Positions 20,001 to 33,324 of a DNA stretch of 64,000 nucleotides are shown piece after piece. Under the pieces are notes generated by a model. It did no database searches and was not told where the DNA came from. It saw only the letters and a list, made by a program, of their open reading frames with translations. The stretch is from Maylandia zebra (Eukaryota; Chordata; Actinopteri; Cichliformes; Cichlidae), in assembly GCF_041146795.1 (NCBI RefSeq), contig NC_135168.1:41911870-41975869 (forward strand), given 5' to 3'. Each line of letters begins with the position of its first letter. The first letter of the stretch is position 1. The translations under genes were made by a program, and so were the position numbers.

Positions 20001-23000
20001 AGGTGTAGTTTTTCAGACCATACTATTAGTAGAGATTAAATAACTTAATAGTAGTCTTCTTCTTCTTTGTGTTGTTTTGTCAGTATTTTCCAACAAGAGT
20101 GGTTCAAGAGTTGTTGATCACCACTAGCTGAAATGCATGTGAATGGTTTAGGGCTGCATTTCAGCTAGTGGTATTGGAGATTTTGTTATAATTAATGGAA
20201 TTATGATTGCAGAAAAGAATTGCACGATATTGAGCCACATTGAGCTACTTGTGGAAAGCATCTTAATGGTAGTGGCTTTGTCTGTGATAGTACTCCCAAA
20301 AACACTGCAAATACAGTAAAAAATATCTGGATTTAAAAGGAAACAAAAAAAACAAAAAAACAGCAGTGTGATACTATGAGTCATGGATTGGTCTCCCCAA
20401 AGCCTGGAACACTCTACATGTGTTCGGGATGAGTGGGATCATCTTGACAGAGAACAGATCAAAATGCAGCTAACATGCAAAGAAGAGTCCTTCAAGAAGC
20501 CTGGAGAAGTGCTCCTGAAGACTACTTGAAGAACATAGTAGAAAGCTGCCTGTGTTGAAGAATAAAGGTCATTGTATCAAATATTAACTTGTTAGTATTA
20601 CCATGTATCACCATCTATGTTGTGAAACTGCGTGTTTTGAGAGAGGTGTGTGTCTGTCGTGACTCAATAGCATGGAGGGCAAAACTCAGAACATTCAAGA
20701 GTTTGTGTGATGGAAGATGCTTTTTTTTAAAAATTAATTAATTATTTTACATTTTCCCCTCAGTCATTGGGTGTCAAACTTTCTTTTCTTTTTTTAATGT
20801 TTGGTTATGAGAAAAGATAATTCACTCCCACAGGATCCTGAAATTGTCTGCAACATTAATCAGATATCAAAACCTGGAAAACGTTACAGATGTAGCCCTC
20901 TGTTCCAGGCAGTCTGATTTCACTGAATGGCTTTTTGTTTTCGGTCCTCATCCTTTCCAGTCCAAGAGTAGTCTAGATCAGATGGAGAGCCAGTCAGCGG
21001 ATGCAGAGGCTCCACCTCCTCCAAAGCCAGAGCTTCGTTACCCTGGCCTTCCCCGTGCTGACACAGAGGGTGAGATGCACATACAAATGCATAATTGAAC
21101 CTAGGATTCCACTTTGTATGACAGAATATGCAGAGAGAGTTCTTAGCTTTTGTGTAAATAGATGAATATTTGTTTTCTAATCATAAACAGACCTTGTTCA
21201 AATGTCACTTTTGGTTTCTTGTCACTCAGAGAGCAGCTTGCTGACTGAAGCACCACCTACGCCATCAATGTATAAGTACCGGCCAACCTTCAACAGCCCA
21301 GGGAGAAACCACACTGCACTCACACATCCCAACAAGGTAGATCTTAGTTTACAGACACCTTAAAGTGCTCTGTGTAAACCATGTACGAAAAGGAAAAAAT
21401 AGCTGAAGTTAATTACATTTAAAACGCAGACATAATCAAATCAAAATACCATCTGCACACAGCCTTGTTGATTTATACATAGCTTAATGAGGAAAAACTC
21501 ACAGATGTGCTCAAGCTTAATGCGTGAAACAGGGGAAGCGTTGGTGGCTTATATGCCCTGCCCCTCTAAATCCTTAATGGTTAATACATGCCCCTTTTTT
21601 TTTTTTTACTTTAAATTGTTCATTCAGTGGCCATCGGTTGATCAGTAAGTCTCAGTACGTGTGTATACCTGTATCCCTTTGGCTGTCTCTGTGTGTTTGA
21701 ATGGATCTGTCCTTTCCCCCTGAGACTGCATTGACTGCAATGTATAGTTCATGTTCCATATGTTTTTGTATTTCCATTCATTTGTTGACACACACAGTCT
21801 TTGACATGCAGTGTTAGTGCTTGTTGAAACCAGTCAATATTCCCAATCCAGTAGTGTGATGATTGAGTAGCACACCGGTCAAGCATCCAGTTCTCCCCAC
21901 CACTCTTTTATTTATTTTTTTCCCTGTTTAAAAATCTCTACAAAATTGCTTTCTGTTCTCTGCTTTCTATTCCCACGGCAAGGTGGTAATTTTCATCTTT
22001 CTCCCTCCCCTCTTTACTCCTGCTTTCATCTTCATCACACTTTTCCTTACCCTCTCCCCTTTGGTCTGTTTCTCCTCCTCTCTCCTCTTCAGATGATCCG
22101 TGGAGAGAGTCTTGACTCTCCATCTCCTTCCATCCTGCAGTCCAGCCGCCAACCTAGCTACCGCTCTGAGCCGAGCAGCTTGGATGGAACCACAGTGGTG
22201 GGGGGAGGTGTAGGGGTGCGCAGAGGGGGAGGGGAAAGGGGCGAGGGCCCCGGAGGCCCTGGCGGGACTGCTGGTGGGGTGTTAGGGGGCATGTCAGGTT
22301 ACTCCCTGACTGGGCGCTCCTACACCTCCTACCCATCCTCTCTGGTTCTGTCCACTGGTGGCTCACACTCCTCCAGCCTGCGCTCAGCACACACTGCACA
22401 TAACCCGCTGGCCACGCTCCATTCAGAGGGCACCACAGACACCAGCTACAAAAGCCTGGCCAATCAGACACCTCGGAATGGCAGCCTGTCCTATGATAGC
22501 CTGCTGACACCATCCGAGAGCCCAGAGTTTGAGTCAGCCGCCCACGAGCTGTCACCACAGAAGCCTCATGCTCCATTTCTCTCTTCAGCTGTAAGGGGCC
22601 AGACTGAGGTGGTGTCACCCAGTACTCCGCTGCAGGGCTACACGTCGCCCTTTCTCTCAGCTCAGATTGCCCAGCAGAGGGAGGGGCAGCTGCTCCAGGG
22701 CTCTGCCACTTTCTCCTCCCCCCACAAGGCCTACCTGCGTGCTGTCAGCCCTCCCCTTCCCTCCTCCGCTGGGCCACTTGAGACCCACCACCTGCTTCAG
22801 CATAACCAGGACTTCTCTTCCCGTCCCCCTCGTAACCCTTCCTCCTCATCCTCTTCTCCTGGGGCTCGATTGCTCGAGCCCCCTGTCTCCCCGCCTCCTC
22901 GTGGCCTCTCCCTAGGCAAGTCCCTGCCTTACAATATGGAGGCAGGGCCTCAGCACAAGCCTCGACTTGCAGGAGGAGGCGCTGTGCTGGGAGGGGGAGG

Positions 23001-23563
23001 AGGGCAACAGGCTACACAGTGAGTAGTGATCCGTCGCCAGATCCGTCAGCCTGCTACTCTTCTTCCTCCTTTTCCTACTACTCTTCCTTCCTGGTTTGTG
23101 TCAGCCCTCCTCTTCTTCCATGATCTGTGTGAGTCTTCCTTTTCCTCCTTCATGTTTTACTTACAGTCTTTACCTGTTTAGTGCTTGAATAGTAAACTGT
23201 GTCTGTGTAAGTCTTTTTGGTTTAGTTGTTGGAATGTGACATGTCTGCCCATGCTGCTGTGTTTTGCCTTGTAGCCTTTTGTGTCTTTCCCCTGTCCTCA
23301 CTCAGTGTAGTTACCGAATGCCTTACAAGATCTCGTGTAAAGAAACTTCTGCGGTTAGTGCTTTATTTTCGAAAAAGAACCACTCACCTGCATCTCCCTC
23401 TCTTCTCTCTCCTCTACCCTGATGTGGCTCCTCCCCTCCCGATGGCTGTCCAATCAGATCCACCTCTCGCCCAGTCTTGGCTAATCACACCACATCCAAA
23501 CCAGGGGGAGGGGTGAAGAAGGTAACCGGTGTCGGAGGGACCACATATGAGATATCAGTTTAA
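17082..23563 (+). CDS. zdhhc5: Palmitoyltransferase ZDHHC5
   Basis: Eleven coding exons: 17082-17230, 17682-17803, 17987-18144, 18675-18847, 18994-19096, 19221-19312, 19571-19703, 20961-21069, 21230-21336, 22093-23018 and 23458-23563, giving 725 residues (human 715). ZDHHC5 S-acylates cysteines of plasma-membrane proteins. The order is an N-terminal pair of membrane segments ending in DPGIFPR, a cysteine-rich domain ([19 protein letters not shown]), the catalytic DHHC (cysteine about residue 149) followed by [13 protein letters not shown], two further membrane segments, TTNEQ, and a long Ser/Pro-rich cytoplasmic tail ([22 protein letters not shown]). It ends GGTTYEISV, a class II-like PDZ ligand. 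Exon 1 is glycine-rich ([10 protein letters not shown]), unlike mammals. The short last exon was found by phase matching; its acceptor (AG 23456-23457) is the least certain junction. Confidence 0.95.
20100..20590. repeat. Degraded interspersed repeat with a 17-bp perfect inverted repeat
   Basis: Within zdhhc5 intron 7, CCACTAGCTGAAATGCA (20121-20137) is exactly repeated in inverted orientation at 20155-20171 with a 17-nt loop. About 330 bp further on, phrases such as 'CTTCAAGAAGCCTGGAG' and 'TGTTGAAGAATAAAGGT' recall an abundant fish DNA-transposon remnant, but I cannot name the family. No coding capacity is seen. Confidence 0.45.
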
Positions 23564-25625
23564 GTGACAAACATCCCACATGATCTGCCACAAGGATGGG
23601 AGAAAGTCACTGGACAACTTCCACTTGTCTTTTACCCGAGCTGGATATTATTCATGACTACAGGCTCCTGCTGCGCTGGACTAAGGGAGCAGGCCTGTTT
23701 GGTACTCACTTTATTATCTTTGTAATGCCACTGGCCAGTCTTATCTGCCAGCCTTTCAGATTTGAACAAACAATTAGCCACTTTGTGAGCCATAGACTTA
23801 TGCGACTGTATCATCACAGCTGGGTACAGATTTGTCTATAGAGCACGCATAGCTAGTCAATGATTTGCCATTTTACTTTGGTACATTAGCACAGAGTACT
23901 GACAACAGTGTCTGACACTCATAGAAAGGATGGCCTTTATCCAGTGGATGTAAAACTTTAAGAGGGAGGATTTCGGACTGTTGACCAATAATAATGTCTG
24001 AACGGACCACACAATCTGTATATTGATAAGAATCATGGAGTAAAGAGTCCAATCTATAAAGACAGTATCATTTTAGTTTTATAAGTCTTTTTTTAAATAT
24101 TGTTTTATATAAATGTATACAGATTATTATTATTGGGTGAAATTGTCAGGTATTGGAGATGACTATTGATAACGGTGGCAGTTATACTGTATGTAATTAT
24201 TCATGAAAGCGATTTAAAAATCAGTTGCCTGTTGAGAAATGATGGCTGCATCAGCTATTCAAAGTTTTTGCTGGAGTTTTCACTGTCCAAAGAAGAAGAT
24301 GATGATGATCCTTTGGTGGACACCTGAAGTGGCAAAAAATTACAGGTTGTTTTTTTTCTATTCTTTCTTAAAAGCCACAAAGAAATGTTAATTCTCACAA
24401 TCGCAGCACAAGCATCTTTGTGGAATGTACGCTTGTAATGTTTATGCTAGAGACATTATGCAAAATCTGTTTGTAGCTTTAAGATCATCGTATGTCTTTT
24501 TGGTGTTTTTATTCTCTTTTCTTTCTGAGAGGTTTTTGTCTGTCAGTCAGTCAAGATGCTAGCAACCTTATACCTTTAACAGATGGCCAGCCAAATAGGA
24601 GCAGCGGGGAAGGGCTTATTTATTTCACCAGTGGAAAGAAACTTTGTAGTTCTGTACATGATTTCAAACCAGTCCCAGATAGTTTGTTTGTTTTTTTTTA
24701 AAGAGAAAATAGAAACTATGGTTATATTTCATTAAATTTTAATGCCATGCCACTGAATATGTAAGAGGGACTGGTTTGAAATTGGCCAGTGTGTTCGTTG
24801 GGGTTTGTTTATTTTCCTTGCCTTGAGACCATTCGTAGTGAAGCATGTTTTTATTTTTTCTAATTATTTTAATTTTTTTTACACTTTTCTTTAAGTATTT
24901 AGAATTTCTTGCTTCATTTGCTTTTTTTTTCTTGTTAAAAGGAACACTTCTCACTTTGATACCCACAGCCATGTTAAGAAAGGGATTAATCAGAAGAGGA
25001 GTGTGTTTGTTTTTCACGATTGGGCATTACAGAAAGCTTATTTATTTATTTTTTTTCTGTAAAGGCCCACAGCAGTGTTTGCAGAATGTTAAAGGGAACA
25101 TGGCACATCATTTTGGGGGAGAAAGTACATGCTTGAAGCACACAAATATCACTGTTCAGTACGAGTTTTATACCCTACCAGGCTGTGTCTTCAGTGTGCA
25201 TGTGACTCTTTAAAAAAAACTTTATTTTTCGGTTCATTGCTGCTTCTCTGGCGTGCATTCTTGTGAGATTATTGTCAAACGCCCATCCGGTTTCTGTGCG
25301 AGTGGCATCCAGAAAAAAAAAAAAAAATCACAAATGGCACAAAGCAGCCGTCGTACAGAGAAATAAAGAGAACCTGTGTTGACTTTTTTTTTTCTTCCCG
25401 CTCTGGCCAAGGGATGGTGGCCACTGAACAACCTGAACCTATGTGAGTATAGCAAGTAACTTCTATGTGAGATAAAATATTGCTGTTGTTGGCTGTGATG
25501 AATGGAACGAGTTTCAACTATCTGTAATGAGAACATTTAAAAAAAAAAAAATTCCAAAATGGCCTTATAAAGAATTTTTAAAAAGATGTCGTGTCAGAAT
25601 AAAAAGGTCAAACTGTTGAAAGAGA
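23564..25625 (+). other. zdhhc5: zdhhc5 3' UTR
   Basis: The region from the TAA at 23561-23563 to AATAAA at 25598-25603 holds no gene and no recognisable repeat. It has several A/T homopolymers (for example poly-A around 25313-25326) and is the likely 3' UTR of about 2 kb. A short gap of roughly 425 bp separates it from the convergent tmx2 stop codon, so tmx2 3'-UTR sequence must lie at about 25626-26048. Confidence 0.55.
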
Positions 25626-26048
25626 ATGTGTCTTGGATTTTATCATTGCACGCAGTCTTACTTTGTTTCACCTCAAGGTTTTACTTTGGCTTTTCTGACA
25701 CAAAAGTACACAAACCAGTCAATAAATACAGGCAGCAAAAGAACCAATGACACGTTGACAAAAGTGGAAAAAAAATTAGCAAAAATCTTTTTTTGTTCGT
25801 CAATAACTTAGTGTAATAAAATGCTCCGAAATCGCTGCTGCTTCAATCTGCATCACACACAGATCGTTTAAATAAGATCAGCGGTTATGGGTATTTCCCC
25901 ACAATAAAGACTTACAGTGTAGAGACTATTTCTTGTGGTAGTGGAGCCTGTTTTCTTCCCTTAAACTAAAAATATTTGGCTGTTACAATAAGGAAAGTAA
26001 CAGAAATGTTAAGAGCAAAGCAAAGACTTGATGCAGCCCCTCTCCTCT

Positions 26049-29000
26049 TCACTGGTCTTTCTTGCTCTCTTTTGGCTGCTCCATATTGTCGGTGTCAGGA
26101 GGAAGCTCCTCGCCACCCTCTTGTGGCTGAGAGCCATTCTGCTCCTCTTCCTTCGAACCATGGCTTTTGTTCAGCTTCTTGGATTTCTGGAAGAGCTCGT
26201 TGAGGTTAAACTCTCGGATGATGTTCTCCTGTGGGTGATATAAAATGTATTTATACTGTCTGCATGTGTAAGCAAGCAGCATCTACTCAGGTCTTATTTC
26301 ATGTGTTTTCTTACAATCTGAATAGACGTACCTCGTTCATGGTCCAAGATACAGCTCTACCTTTGCTGTCCACCATTGGACGCCTCATAACTTCCCGTCC
26401 TCCTTGAAAAAGCAGAACTGAAGGTAGCTGCTTAGCCAGAGGAGAAGTACTAACCCTGTACCTGTTCAGAAAGACAGTTAATACCAGTCAATAGAATTCT
26501 AGAAAGAATCGAGCAATACTGGATAATTAAAGACCATTTATTAAAGGCAAAAAAGCCCCCCAAAACTGACTTCTTTGAAACCTCTTCATAGCGACCAATG
26601 TCTATCTTCCCAAAGCGGAGTCCAGCACAGTTGTAGCTGCAGAATATAAAGGACGACACATGAGACATTTGAGACAAATATACAGCTGTTTCTCTAACAT
26701 GAAGTAAATTACATTATCTTGCATTTGAAGTGACTCTACAACAGGGACACCAGCAACAATCAGGCATAATGTATCTGCAAGGGTATTGTTTCAAAATGTT
26801 AACTAACATCTTGGATCTTTTTTTTTTTTTTACTTAGTGTCATTTCTGTTTTCAAATAAGAAACCCTGACTGAGATTAAATATCATCTAGACTCTTCTTC
26901 TTTTCTATATCAGCACATAATTAAAAAATAATTTGGTCCTTAGCAAGTCTTAAAATTTAGGTAAATGTTACCTCATATGAACAATACCACATGACGTGTT
27001 TTACTGTGTCATTAACAAAAATGCAGAAGCAGTGTGTGATAAACTAAGCACATCCTTACAGCTTCCATAAGAAATTAAGAGGGTAAGTAGCAGTTGGGTA
27101 GCAGATCCATAAAAACAGATGTTTTGGCAGCTTTTCTGGTCCGAAGCGTTCAGGTGCGTATCAACACACACCTGTCTTTCCTGCTAAGGAAAGTCTTCAC
27201 TCAGGGGCTGCTGCTTAGGACTGAACATGCAGTTTGCCCTTCGTGCCTCCCTCTTTGAACTTTTTGTTAAACCCTGTTCATAGTGTTGAACTTTGCTTGT
27301 TAACCTTGGTATATGGGTGAACTTAGTTTGATTGGAGTTTTGTGATGCGAATTTGCCTTAGTTAAACCTTAACTTTTACCCTCGTCTGTGTTATCGTATT
27401 ATATGTTAACTGGTTGCACAGTGGCCTGCAGAATGCAGCCCTGTCGGTTTTCAGTTTGAATTTCTGCAATTAAACCTTTTCTTCATTTAGTTTCCTGTGT
27501 ATGTATGCTTATGTATGTTATTCCTCCCTGTCCCCTAGCAGTGGGGGTCGTAACAGGCCATAACATGCATCGCCATGTCTGGAGACACCCAAACAAAGCT
27601 TATAAGCCACAAACACCTCAAAGCAACTGTCAAGCACGGTAGTGGAGTGCTGATGATTTGGGCTTGTTTTGCAGCCACAGGACTTGGATACTCCACTGAG
27701 TGGACCATGAACTCTTCCACATGTATACCCATCTCTCCAAAAAACTAAACTTGGTCAAAAAAAGGGTCTTGTAGCGGGACAATGATCCCAAGCACAGCAG
27801 CAAATCTACAACAGAATGACTGCAAAGTGTTCAAAGTGTTCCGATGGCCCAGTCGAATCCAGACCTCAATGCTGTGCATAACTGCCTCACTGCAAACCTC
27901 AATGAACTGAAGCAATGCTGTGAAGAACAGTTGTCCAAGCAAAATTCCTGCACAATTTTTATTAAGTATTTAATGACATGGTGTATTATGACACGTGTCT
28001 ATCTGAAACTGTATTCAAATCATTTTAAACTTGGTAGGAACCAGGTGATTTAAAAAAAATTATGTTCTGAAATATTTAACCTTAGAAAACCTGAATGCGA
28101 CTGAAGTAAAGAGTGTGATTTCTTACTTGAGAGAAAGGTTTGCAAAGATGGGAGCAAACGACTGACAATCAGAGGACCAGTTGGCGTAGAATTCAACGAG
28201 CCATGTGACACGACTGTCCCGCTGCAGCTCCTCCTAATGAGTGAAGAACACAAAGTTACACTCAAACCAACCCACCCCTCTGAGCAGGGCATGATCAGTT
28301 AGAGAGTTCACTTTTTTTTGGTATTTTAGTTTAGGAATTTTTAAATGTCAGACATACAATTAATATAATATCATATAACTGGATTTCAGTGTTTGATGGA
28401 AACTGCTCTAATTTCAAACAAAATGATTAATAGACTCAATCACTCCATGAACTTTCAAATAAAATAACACTCCCAACTGATGTAACTGTAAGTAATTCCC
28501 ACCTCTTTTGTTTTTATCTATCATTACAAAGACCAGTGGCACTACTATACATGCAAATGGTCAGCTGATATTAGACAGGACTCACGTCGATGGTCTTGTC
28601 ACTGAAGTACTTGATGTACTCTGGGCCCATGTAGAGAGGTGGCTGACAGGTCATGACAAATGCTGCAGAAAATACACAGATAAACAGACTGATGAGCTTA
28701 AAAAGGATAAAAACAATGTACATTTTACAGTTTATCCAGTGGTAGTCTCTGTTCACCTATGATACTTTGGTAAAAAACATTTTTATTTGTGTTTTTTCTT
28801 ATTTAAGTTTTCTCATTTTATGTTTCCTTTCTTAAATTCTGCCATCTTGTCCTATATTTTTATGTAATTTGATTATTTTAGGTGTACACTTTGGTCAACA
28901 GCTGTTTTTAAATGTGCTATAAAGATAAATTTGACTTTGAATGAATTCTTCTTTTGTTGGGGGGTGGGGGGTTGTAAAGGACACCGTTTTTATAAATTAC

Positions 29001-30265
29001 ACAATGGCACCACCTGTAGGCCAGTTAATAAAAAGTTCTGATTGCAGAAAGCTCAGAGAAGTTTCTAAACAGGGCTCAGATTGCTGCTTTACCAGGAGAA
29101 CACTTCACAGAGAAGATGTGAAGCTTTTTCTTAAAATAAATACATAAATCTTTGCCAGATGAAAAATTCAGGACTTCAGAGTAAAAATACTCATTGCACC
29201 TCACCTGCATTGGAAAATAATCTAAATATATACAAGAAAACTGGTGATGTCACTTTTCTGTACAGTGATAACACCGACTTCCCACTGGATGGTATTCAGA
29301 TGAAGAAAAATTTGTCAAAAGTGTGAGGACTTTTATCAGTGGAATGAGCTTCAAGTACATTAGATTAATGATCATTTTTTACAGCAGTAACAGAAATGGG
29401 AACTAATTGCTGTTGCACATTATGTCTCAGAAACACTGGCTCAAGGAGAAACCCCTTGATGAGCTTTAGATATCAGTACAAGGTGAATACAGAGGGCTGA
29501 TTAATTTGGCATGTCAAAACAAAACAAAAGACCACTCCTATTCTCATTAACATATCTCTTTAACTAATGAATGAGTGCAGCATCACTGCCTTAAGACTGG
29601 GGATGGTTAATGCAGTAGAGTTGTGCTTTTCTAATTAAGAACCACTGGTAGACACAGTTTACACTACACAATTTTAAAGGTGGTTGTGACAGACCACTGA
29701 CCGAGGCACAGTGCAAGGTAGAGGATGCCAAACCGAATGTCCATCCTGAAGAAGAGGATACAGTTGGCCACTTTGCTGAACATTAACAAGTTCCCAATGT
29801 GCTGCTCCACTGTGACTGAGGAAACAAAGAGCAGGGAACAATGAATGAACAGCAGAGGAACACCTTCATACTGTTGACCTTGCAGTGTGTAAGTGAACCC
29901 CTCCCACTCCCTTAATGTTTACACAACAAACCCAAAGTTTACAGTGAATCACTTTACAGATGTGTGTTCTCAGTAGAGTGGGGGTTCCTCTCAAATGGCT
30001 TATCAGATCAAGGAGTGGAAACAGTTAAACATCAGACTGTGTGGTTAAAGATTAACAGCAGCATGTAATAAAGACACAAACAAAGCGACCTTCCTGACTT
30101 TATCTAAAAAGTTAAGGTCAACAAATAAATCACAACATATCCCGGTGCTTCCTATGATTCGCTGAGTGGTTTGGATCATTGGCCACATGGTTGATTGGGC
30201 CACTTTTTGTGATGTGACAGTTTATAGTGTAAACACACTTTCATCAGTAGGTTTACACATAAGAC

Positions 30266-30297
<32 letters not shown>

Positions 30298-30711
30298 GGG
30301 GTAGACTACTCACTAGCTCTCCTGTTCTTCATCATCACTATTGCACTGAGAAACATGAGGATCTCCAGCTCTCTCTGTAAAACAAAAGGAGCAAAATCAT
30401 TAAAACAAACAAACAACAACTTTGTGTCAAGTTTATTTACTACTTCTATTTATTTCATATTTCAGAGGCTTAATTAGCCCCACCAAAGGTAACCGCAGCT
30501 CCCCCACCACCACTATGCTCACCCAGTCAAAGTCACAGGAGTTGCCGTCCTCGCGCTGGGTCACCAGGTGCTCGCAAAGACCTGGAGTCTTTCGCACCAC
30601 CACGAAGGAGATGGTCAAGAGGAAGGACGTGATATAGTACGGCTTGAGCAGCCATTTGTAAATCTGAGGTAAGTGATACAAGAAAGCGCAGAGTCCCGTG
30701 AGTAAACCCAT
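26049..30711 (-). CDS. tmx2: Thioredoxin-related transmembrane protein 2
   Basis: Eight exons on the minus strand, in order: 30711-30523, 30374-30314, 29815-29702, 28662-28586, 28233-28127, 26636-26571, 26461-26332 and 26228-26049, giving 307 residues (human 296). TMX2 is an ER and mitochondria-contact membrane protein of the PDI family. The hydrophobic N-terminal segments ([27 protein letters not shown] and [14 protein letters not shown]) are followed by a thioredoxin-like domain. Its active-site motif is NWSSDCQ, so SSDC where human has SNDC: only the second cysteine is kept, as usual in TMX2. The conserved [13 protein letters not shown] and [23 protein letters not shown] follow. The C-terminal KKDQ is a KKxx ER-retrieval signal. 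A Tc1-like fragment lies in intron 5. The promoter is shared with pmf1. Confidence 0.95.
27540..27965 (+). mobile_element. Tc1/mariner transposase remnant in tmx2 intron 5
   Basis: Plus-strand pieces read like the catalytic part of a Tc1-type transposase: a '[14 protein letters not shown]' block (compare the family's MIWGCF) and then [14 protein letters not shown], the DNDPKH motif around the second catalytic aspartate, then [10 protein letters not shown]. The frame changes between blocks, so it is inactive. It lies in antisense orientation to tmx2. No terminal repeats were found. Confidence 0.75.
30267..30301. repeat. (GT)n followed by a 21-base G run
   Basis: (GT)7 runs straight into G21 (30281-30301). 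On the tmx2 (minus) transcript this is a 21-base C run starting 13 nt inside intron 2, just after the GTGAGT donor. Length is likely unstable and prone to sequencing error. Confidence 0.95.
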
Positions 30712-30891
30712 GCTGACGGAGAAGACGAACCACCGCGACAGAGTGTTGGAGGAGAAATGACAGCTGGAGCTGTTGAGCTACGGTGTTACAGTGCGCATGT
30801 GCCAAATGGGGGCGGCGGCGTCGTTTCTGGGTCCGGCGGCTCGCCGTAGATTTGGCGGGCGCTGCAAAACATAAACAGAGGCAGCTGAAAA
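30712..30891. promoter_or_regulatory. Bidirectional tmx2/pmf1 promoter
   Basis: Only 180 bp separate the divergent start codons of tmx2 (minus) and pmf1 (plus). The interval is CpG-rich (GGCGGCGGCGTCGTTTC near 30810, TCCGGCGGCTCGCCG near 30833) with no TATA box, as in head-to-head housekeeping gene pairs. Both 5' UTRs must be very short or overlap. Confidence 0.75.
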
Positions 30892-33324
30892 ATGGAGGAA
30901 AGTAAGTCAGCAACAGAAGTGCACAGTGCAGTTAAAACTGGTGCGGAAGATTCAGCTGAAAGCCAGGCTAATGAAGCGACAGGAGAAGCTTCCTCACAGA
31001 TGCCGAATAAACCGACAGCGGAGGCGGAGGCTCGGTACAAGAGGATGAAGCTTTTTGACAAAGTCATGCAGAAGAGCCTGAACAGGTTTATCGAAGATGT
31101 CAGGTAACGTGTTGGGTGTTGTGTTTATTACCTTGTTTTTACGGTGAACTACACGTATGTCATGATATTACCTCTGCACGAAGGATATAAACAGGGGTGA
31201 GAGCTGGTTTGAACGTTTCTCATCAAATAGTTACAAAGGTGGTGGTCATTAAATAAACAGTAAACCAAGTGTGAAGATCTCATTATTAGAACACATACAG
31301 TCTTAATTTATCTCAAGTGAGCCAATAAAACTCCAGTATAATAACCTAGAATACCCCAAGAGTATATATAAGATATTTCCTCAATCTAGCCCTAAATTTA
31401 GGGGACTCATTGTGTCACAACACCGAAGCATTAAAAACAACATAAAACTTAATAGCTTAAAAACCCTGGAATAGCGAGATTAATTTTAAAAAGTAATACA
31501 ATAAGGGACTTAAAAAGTAAAACTAACAACTAAGTGTGTTAAAAGCTTCATATTTAATGAACCTCAGCTTTAAAAAAACATTCGATGAACAGCTTACTTG
31601 CAGTTTGTGTAGTCTGTTGTCGTTTCTGGGGTAAAACAGAGGGAAGCTTGTTGGGAATTGTGCAAAATCATAGGGTTATCATTATTATTATTATTTTTAA
31701 CAAATAAATAAAAATAAGGGATGGAGGTTGGGCTGTTTAAGAGCCCTAGCATTTTTTTTTCATTTTACATTCTTTGTTATCTAGAAGACTACTTATGATC
31801 ACTTATGATAAATATTGGACTTGAATTTGACATATTTCTTTTTAAGAAGTGTATCTTTCCCATACAGATTTTTTGTCCTTGCACATGTGAGATAGTGAGA
31901 TAAATTGACAAAGGAATGATCCTGTGGTGTTTGTTAGCAAGAAATCTATAATACGATTATTCAGAACTCTGGTTTGGACAAATCTAACACTTCAGACAGG
32001 CACTCTGTTATGATTATTTTTTAAATGTATATTATTTTACTTACAGATGAAAACCAAACAATTCCACTGCCCTCCTGTCCTCCAAAAAAGAAGGCCTATC
32101 CAAACGTACTTTTAACATAGCAGTAGTGTCTTATAATGTTAATGATCTACTTATTCCTTAGCTATCATTTTCAGGAAAGGTCATAGTTTACTTTACTTTG
32201 TTCACACTGTTCTCTCACAGTTTTAACAGATTCGCCAGCATGTTTCGTCCACTGTACAGTAAGAACCCTCAGAGAATGGAGAGCATTCACAAGCAGTTCA
32301 TAGAGGAGCTGCGGAGCACCATACAGGTCTGTAGCATTTTACATTAAAACCCTGTATTTAAAAACAAACAAATGGGAGGACTTCTGCCTCCTTTGCATTG
32401 TGTATTGCTTAGGCTGTATGTGTGGTACACCTTTTTTTTATACATTGTATATATGACATTTATTACATTTATGACATTTATTGTCAATTTCCTTGCTGAT
32501 AGCAGTAAAATTAGTATTACAAATGCATTTTGTCATTCAACAGGACAAACCAAATAACTTTCCTGGGCAAAACCAACATTTGTATAGCTGTCCAAATACT
32601 CATTGTATGCCATATTCACTGATCTACTACTGGTCTTTATTTAAACTTGTTTACATAAAAGTTTGTGTTTTCCTTCTCATGAAGGAAGATATCAACAGAC
32701 TGATTGAAGAAGGCCAGCTAGAGTTAAAACTGAATGAGCTGGACAAACTAGAGAGAGCCACCAAGGACAGTCCAGACCCTGCATGGTCAGTAAACCGCTT
32801 TGAAAACACTTGAACTTCTGAAATCTTGAGTATTTAATTATATATGCTTTGTGCATTTTCTTACCAAACTGCTGAAATTCTCTCTTTTCTTATTTTTTAT
32901 CTAATTAAATAGTGAAACGTAACTAAGTGGAAATATTTTTTCATTAAATGTACTAACTGTATATTTAAGAATTTCATTTAGTCAGTGAATCAGATTGAAA
33001 AGGTAACTTTGCATCTTGTATTATAGTTATATTGCCTTCCTTTACTATACTGCATATCACCACTGTGTTATTTCAGCTTTTTAACAATCAAAGCATTTTA
33101 ATCCCTCATCATCTCAAATGTTGTCTTAGGCGACCAAGCGGGGTCCCTGAGCAGGACTTTTGCAGCTTTTTGATGCCGTACTATCAAAAGCAGGAGGCCT
33201 ACATGCGACGGGAGCTGAAAAAGATTCAAGCAGAGAATTCTGCTCTAGCACAGAAGGTTCAGGGTGGAAGAGAGAGCATCAGTCAGACTGAACACCGAAT
33301 TTCTGCTGCTGTTGATGAGTGGAA

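Noticed and set aside
22154-22618. 154-codon minus-strand open frame
   Set aside because: It is the antisense shadow of zdhhc5 exon 10, which has clear homology, phase and length support; the minus frame shows no domain.
28030-30523. Search for a mir-130-type hairpin expected near CLP1 in human
   Set aside because: The only CAGTGCAA seed seen (29707-29714) lies in tmx2 exon 3 and has no hairpin.
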